From Stenotrophomonas sp. SAU14A_NAIMI4_5 (GTDB lineage: Bacteria > Pseudomonadota > Gammaproteobacteria > Xanthomonadales > Xanthomonadaceae), in the NCBI RefSeq assembly GCF_003086795.1, contig NZ_CP026003.1, positions 81,430 through 145,429 on the forward strand: a DNA stretch of 64,000 bases, read 5' to 3'. A model generated the notes under the pieces. That model did not search any database. It was not told the DNA's origin and saw only the letters and a program-made list of their open reading frames with translations. Both the position numbers and the translations under genes were made by a program. Shown piece after piece: positions 63,314 to 64,000 of the stretch. How positions within the stretch are numbered: position 1 is the stretch's first letter; each line of letters starts with the position of its first letter.

Positions 63314-64000
63314 AGATCGGCGATACGCGGAATGAACCGCTGCGGGTTGGCACCGACCAGGTTGGTCAGCACCACCACCGCCACGCCGCGGTCGGGGTAA
63401 ACGATGAAAGCCGATCGCGCGCCACCGATGCCGGCAACCTGACGGTCCGGCCCCGCCCGCAGCACCGGCCAGCCGGCGGCCCAAGGGCCGGCCCGGCCGT
63501 CGGCGAGCGGCTCGGCCGTCCACATGCGCGTGCGCGCGGGTTCGCCCAGCAGGCGGCCGTCGGCCAGCGCGGCCAGCCAGCGGGCAGTGTCATCGGCGGT
63601 GGTCAGGATGCCGCCGCCGGCCCACAGGCTGTTCGGCACGTCGTAGAACCAGTGCGACAGTCGCGGCGGCGTGTCGGCCGCTTCGGTCGAACGTGGCGCC
63701 AGGCTGTACATCGTCGCCGCATCGGATATCAGGTCGTAGCTGTCGCCAAAGGTGGTGCGGGCCATGCCGACCTTGCCGAACTGGCTGCTGGCGAGGAAGC
63801 GTTCGTACGGCATGCCCGACTGCCGCGCAATGACCCGCGCCAGCAACAGGTAGTTGGTCTGGTTGTAGGCGAAGCGCTGGCCGGGTGCGGCATCCATCGG
63901 CCGCGCGGTCACGGCCTGCCAAGCCTGCGCCTCGGTGCCACCGCCCAGCAACCCGCGCTCATCGAGGATGTCCGGCAGGCCCGAGGTGTGCGCGAGCAGC
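63286..64000 (-). CDS. Beta-lactamase-family serine hydrolase, 5' end missing
   Basis: This gene enters from the right edge; its start and the Ser-x-x-Lys motif are outside the window. The visible part begins LLAHTSGLPDILDERG, which follows the SxxK helix in class C-like hydrolases. Next is the second motif FAYNQTNYLLLARVIAR (YxN type). The third motif may be near VAGIGGARSAFIVYPD (GIGG where HTG/KTG usually occurs). Members include esterases, D-peptidases and beta-lactamases; the weak third motif argues for an esterase or peptidase. About 238 residues are present. Confidence 0.82.
   Translation of the reverse strand, partial: LLAHTSGLPDILDERGLLGGGTEAQAWQAVTARPMDAAPGQRFAYNQTNYLLLARVIARQSGMPYERFLASSQFGKVGMARTTFGDSYDLISDAATMYSLAPRSTEAADTPPRLSHWFYDVPNSLWAGGGILTTADDTARWLAALADGRLLGEPARTRMWTAEPLADGRAGPWAAGWPVLRAGPDRQVAGIGGARSAFIVYPDRGVAVVVLTNLVGANPQRFIPRIADLYAPAATAP

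Overview
The window is about two thirds G+C, its genes are closely spaced, and it carries roughly twenty short palindromic elements of the GTAG type: a GTAG or GTGG head, a perfect hairpin, and often an inverted partner ending in CTAC. These look like the SMAG REP elements of Stenotrophomonas maltophilia. With the gene content (pectin degradation, OpgD, an ECF sigma factor paired with a Ser/Thr kinase, DUF4785, a GTG-start pyrF overlapping an acid phosphatase gene), they point to a chromosomal segment of a Stenotrophomonas or close Xanthomonadaceae species. No transposase, integrase, CRISPR array, rRNA or convincing tRNA was seen.

Bases 1-11053 form a pectin and uronate utilisation locus. A rightward operon (359-7925) encodes a hydratase-like enzyme, a three-part TRAP transporter, a PL10 pectate lyase, a GH43 glycosidase and a LacI-type regulator. 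A second rightward operon (8167-11053) encodes KduI, KduD and an unusual GDSL esterase with a C-terminal cupin. A near-identical operator-like sequence lies in front of each operon, so the LacI protein probably controls both. Extracellular enzymes would cut pectin, the TRAP system would import uronates, and KduI/KduD would carry them toward 2-keto-3-deoxygluconate. A leftward secreted hydrolase gene runs off the left edge.

Bases 11100-29000 are mixed. They hold a DUF2442/DUF4375 protein, a Fic AMP-transferase behind an array of four repeated half-sites, phenylalanine hydroxylase with a divergent Lrp-type regulator, an orphan SF1 helicase-like protein, a patatin lipoprotein, a GYF/AIM24 protein and a TonB-dependent receptor. 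They also hold a two-gene cassette of a cysteine-rich secreted protein and a CGFT thioredoxin-fold protein, a class A acid phosphatase, a secreted lipase with DUF4785, an ABC ATPase, and a fatty acid desaturase overlapping an EF-hand protein.

Bases 29100-49300 are mostly core genes: mutM, an ECF43-like sigma/kinase pair, opgD, tdk, rep, a GNAT gene, yceH, an e(P4)-type acid phosphatase, pyrF, a secreted trypsin-like protease, a candidate structured RNA, a lipoprotein, plsB, a DUF465 protein, ttcA, rdgC and a YgjP-type metalloprotease. Two intergenic stretches are rich in nested inverted repeats (34688-35117 and 49759-50337).

Bases 49300-64000 hold a methylglyoxal synthase with a duplicated, degenerate N-terminal half. 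Divergent from it is a hybrid-sensor-like kinase whose H-box histidine is replaced by glutamine. Then come gltB-gltD, two small lipoproteins resembling I78 protease inhibitors, topoisomerase IB, an SDR with a histone-like basic tail, a DUF7684-like protein and a truncated beta-lactamase-family hydrolase. The observations I rate highest are the histidine-less sensor kinase, the tandem methylglyoxal synthase, the cysteine-rich/CGFT cassette, the esterase-cupin fusion, the candidate RNA at 42015-42134 and the repeated operator ahead of fic.
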